This document shows, one piece after another, positions 62,053-64,000 of a stretch of DNA of 64,000 nucleotides (position 1 is its first letter; each line of letters begins with the position of its first letter). The position numbers and the translations under genes are program-made. The DNA comes from an uncultured Johnsonella sp. (lineage in GTDB: Bacteria; Bacillota; Clostridia; Lachnospirales; Lachnospiraceae): NCBI GenBank assembly GCA_900766185.1, contig CAAFUL010000125.1:1-64000 (forward strand), given 5' to 3'. The notes under the pieces are model-generated. The model had not been told where the DNA came from, did not search any database, and saw nothing but the letters and a program-made list of their open reading frames with translations.

Positions 62053-62478
62053 TTATATGTGGCGGCGGATCTCGAGTTCTTCTTGTAAAAGATCTTCTAA
62101 ACTTATATTGTCTACTACCGAGTTAACGGCATCTTCGATTTTTCTAAATACATTCTGTGTAACACAAAGATTATTACGGTAGCAGTTACTGCTTTTGCCG
62201 TCAAGGCAGGCTGAAGGGGCAAGACTGCCTTCCGTAGCTCTGAGTATGTCTCCCACAGAATAGTCCTTAGGTGCTCGATTAAGCACATAGCCCCCCTGTG
62301 AACCTCTTATGCTGCGAACATAGTCGGCTTTATGAAGCTTGGATACTATTTGTTCAAGGTACTTTTCAGATATATTTTGGTTTTTGGCTACTTGATTGAT
62401 TTTGCTGGGATTTCCCTCGTTAAGAGCAAATTCTATCATCATCCTAAGTGCATATCTGCCTTTTGTGGAAATTCTCAT
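62053..62478 (-). CDS. Rrf2-family transcriptional regulator with Fe-S-type cysteines
   Basis: A 141-residue regulator of the Rrf2 family (IscR, NsrR, CymR). The winged helix is at residues 1-65 (MRISTKGRYALRMMIEFAL, ISEKYLEQIVSKL, GSQGGYVLNRAP). Three cysteines, at about 92, 100 and 105 (ACLDGKSSNCYRNNLC), could bind an iron-sulphur cluster as in IscR and NsrR. The target genes are not identified. A candidate operator lies between its -35 and -10 boxes. It is divergent from the HerA-like gene at 62.8 kb. Confidence 0.88.
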   Translation of the reverse strand: MRISTKGRYALRMMIEFALNEGNPSKINQVAKNQNISEKYLEQIVSKLHKADYVRSIRGSQGGYVLNRAPKDYSVGDILRATEGSLAPSACLDGKSSNCYRNNLCVTQNVFRKIEDAVNSVVDNISLEDLLQEELEIRRHI

Positions 62479-62521
62479 TATTAAAACTCCTTTAAAAACA
62501 AGTTTTTATTTACATACACTA

Positions 62522-62550
62522 ATTTTATCAAATCACTTTAGTAATGTAAA
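62522..62550 (-). promoter_or_regulatory. Promoter with dyad before the Rrf2 gene
   Basis: On the minus strand: TTTACA (62545-62550), 17 bases and TAAAAT (62522-62527). The dyad ATTACTAAAGTGAT (62532-62545) lies in the spacer, consistent with autorepression. The remaining 250 bases to 62798 hold no gene. Confidence 0.55.
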
Positions 62551-62798
62551 TGCATAAAGTAAAGGAAAAACATTCTATTGCTTATATAAGGTATTTTGTT
62601 GTAAACTATAAGCTAATGTAAATTTTTTTAAGCAAACTGATTTTAATTAATAAACACAGTTTATAAGTTAGAGCAGGCTGTTATTTAACTTGTCTTGTGA
62701 CTTAAGAAGTTGGAAATTAGTTAGCTGATTTTATAAAAATATACACAATGAGTAAAAGTTTTAATTATTTACCTGATTTTATTTTGGAGGGAGCAATT

Positions 62799-64000
62799 AT
62801 GTATACTGATAAGGGATTGTATATAGCTAAGGCTTTTGACAGGGAATTATATATACTGCCTAAGATGGCGAACAGACACGGACTTATAGCAGGTGCTACA
62901 GGTACAGGAAAGACAGTAAGTCTAAAAGTCTTGGCAGAGTCTTTTTCTGATATGGGAGTACCAGTGATAATGGCGGATGTCAAAGGCGACTTGGCAGGTA
63001 TGGTAAGGGCAGGAGGCGATAATGCGTCTATTGGCGAAAGAGTGTCAGAGTTTGGTCTTTTAGAAAAGGGATTTACATACAAAGCATTTCCTACCTGTTT
63101 TTGGGATTTATTTGCTAAAAAGGGCTTACCGCTCAGAACAACTATATCGGAGTTCGGTCCTTTATTATTGGCTAAGCTACTTGATCTTAATCAGGTTCAA
63201 AGTGATATATTAAACATAGTGTTTAAAATAGCAGATGATGAGGGCTTGCTTTTAATAGATATCAAGGACTTAAAGGCTATGCTTAATTATGTATCCGAGA
63301 ATTCCGCACAGTATAAGGCAGAGTACGGCAATATATCTTCACAAAGCGTAGCAGCTATTATGAGGGCGGTAGTGGCATTGTCAGACAGGGGAGCTGAACA
63401 GTTTTTCGGAGAGCCTGCACTTAATATCAGAGATTGGATGAGAACAACTCTTGATTCAAGAGCTTATATTAATATAATAGATGCTTCAAGCCTTATACAG
63501 GATACCTTGGCTTACTCAACCTTTATGCTTTGGATGCTTTCGGAACTTTTTGAGACCATGCCGGAGGTTGGAGACCTTGAAAAACCCAAGATGGTATTCT
63601 TCTTTGACGAAGCACATTTGCTTTTTAAGAATACTCCAAAGGCTATGATGCAAAAGATAGAGCAGGTAATGAAGCTTATAAGATCAAAGGGAATAGGAAT
63701 TTATTTTATAAGTCAAAGTCCCGGTGACATACCGGGGGAAATACTTGCACAACTGGGCAATAAAATACAGCACGCCTTAAGAGCTTATACCGCTACAGAG
63801 CAAAAGGCGGTAAAGGCGGCAGTACAGTCTTATAGAGTTAACCCTAATTTGGATACTCAAAAAGCTATTACGGAGCTTGGTATAGGTGAGGCTTTGGTAT
63901 CATTTATACAAGAAGACGGTTCGCCCGATATGGTGGAAAGAGCCTATATCTTACCGCCACAGTCCTATCTTGGAGCTATAGGTGAAGAGGAGAGACGCTC
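62799..64000 (+). CDS. HerA-type ATPase, DUF853 family (YjgR-like), 3' end beyond window
   Basis: At least 400 residues are present and the frame is still open at the edge. The start MYTDKGLYIAKAFDRELYIL has a GGAGG site (62787-62791) eight bases before the ATG. Walker A is GATGTGKT near residue 31, and MVFFFDEAHLLF is Walker B. DVKGDLAGM and FISQSPGDIPGEILAQLGNKIQHALRAYT match the DUF853/HerA-like DNA-pumping ATPases. The function of YjgR relatives is not established; a DNA-processing role is assumed. No nuclease gene precedes it in the window. Confidence 0.85.
   Translation, partial: MYTDKGLYIAKAFDRELYILPKMANRHGLIAGATGTGKTVSLKVLAESFSDMGVPVIMADVKGDLAGMVRAGGDNASIGERVSEFGLLEKGFTYKAFPTCFWDLFAKKGLPLRTTISEFGPLLLAKLLDLNQVQSDILNIVFKIADDEGLLLIDIKDLKAMLNYVSENSAQYKAEYGNISSQSVAAIMRAVVALSDRGAEQFFGEPALNIRDWMRTTLDSRAYINIIDASSLIQDTLAYSTFMLWMLSELFETMPEVGDLEKPKMVFFFDEAHLLFKNTPKAMMQKIEQVMKLIRSKGIGIYFISQSPGDIPGEILAQLGNKIQHALRAYTATEQKAVKAAVQSYRVNPNLDTQKAITELGIGEALVSFIQEDGSPDMVERAYILPPQSYLGAIGEEERR

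Overview
The window comes from a low-GC Gram-positive anaerobe of the Clostridia, most likely a Lachnospiraceae member. A Lachnoanaerobaculum-like oral or gut commensal would fit, but the genus is a guess. Supporting signs are strong AGGAGG ribosome sites, an mcsA-mcsB-clpC-radA block, a DUF4317 gene, anaerobic-type cobalamin genes, many lipoproteins, and a secreted protein with choline/glucan-binding-type wall repeats. Most genes are on the + strand. There is no rRNA, prophage, CRISPR array or complete insertion sequence.

Layout. 0.1-4.3 kb: a strong promoter drives a three-gene isoprenoid operon: CrtN/CrtI-type desaturase, CrtM/CrtB-type synthase, and a membrane protein that fuses a phytol/dolichol-kinase-like domain to a DUF92 (VTE6-like) domain. 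4.4-5.2 kb: a frameshifted DUF1722 gene beside a pyrimidine-dimer-glycosylase-like gene. 5.4-12.8 kb: two peptide-antibiotic resistance modules, a BceAB-like ABC pair and a three-gene lantibiotic-immunity ABC transporter with its own two-component system. 13-21.3 kb: a sugar sensing and uptake locus with a membrane-anchored binding protein, histidine kinase, response regulator, second binding protein, then ATPase-permease-lipoprotein. 22-24.6 kb: a large secreted beta-helix protein that looks recently acquired. 25-28.5 kb: three unrecognised exported proteins and a radical SAM enzyme. 28.8-31.4 kb: a divergent alanine symporter / dipeptidase pair. 32-36.3 kb: a two-component system with two PepSY proteins. 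36.6-40.5 kb: polysaccharide deacetylase, ApgM, and an AI-2E family transporter. 40.5-41.2 kb: a dense knot of repeats.

41.2-48 kb: the protein-quality-control operon (mcsA, mcsB, clpC, then a small unknown gene and radA). It is headed by a GntR/YtrA-type regulator in the position where ctsR is normally found, and a roughly 100-bp tandem duplication creates a chimeric mini-ORF. 48-54.5 kb: four cobalamin genes (cobM, cobD, cobQ, cbiC), then a DUF4317 protein and another AI-2E family transporter. 54.6-59.3 kb: two tandem paralogues with zinc ribbon, membrane segment and propeller-like repeats, each behind a related inverted-repeat promoter element. 59.6-64 kb: an amino acid permease, a DUF3592-like protein, tRNA-Arg(ACG), an Rrf2 regulator and the start of a HerA/DUF853-type ATPase that runs off the window.

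The best candidate for an undescribed system is the 0.3-4.3 kb operon. If the fused kinase domains act in sequence, they would recycle a prenyl alcohol to a prenyl diphosphate, the substrate class of the adjacent synthase. Several families of small structured intergenic repeats (17.3/24.8 kb, 21.9/36.4 kb, 40.5 kb, 54.6/57.1/59.5 kb) are the other notable content.
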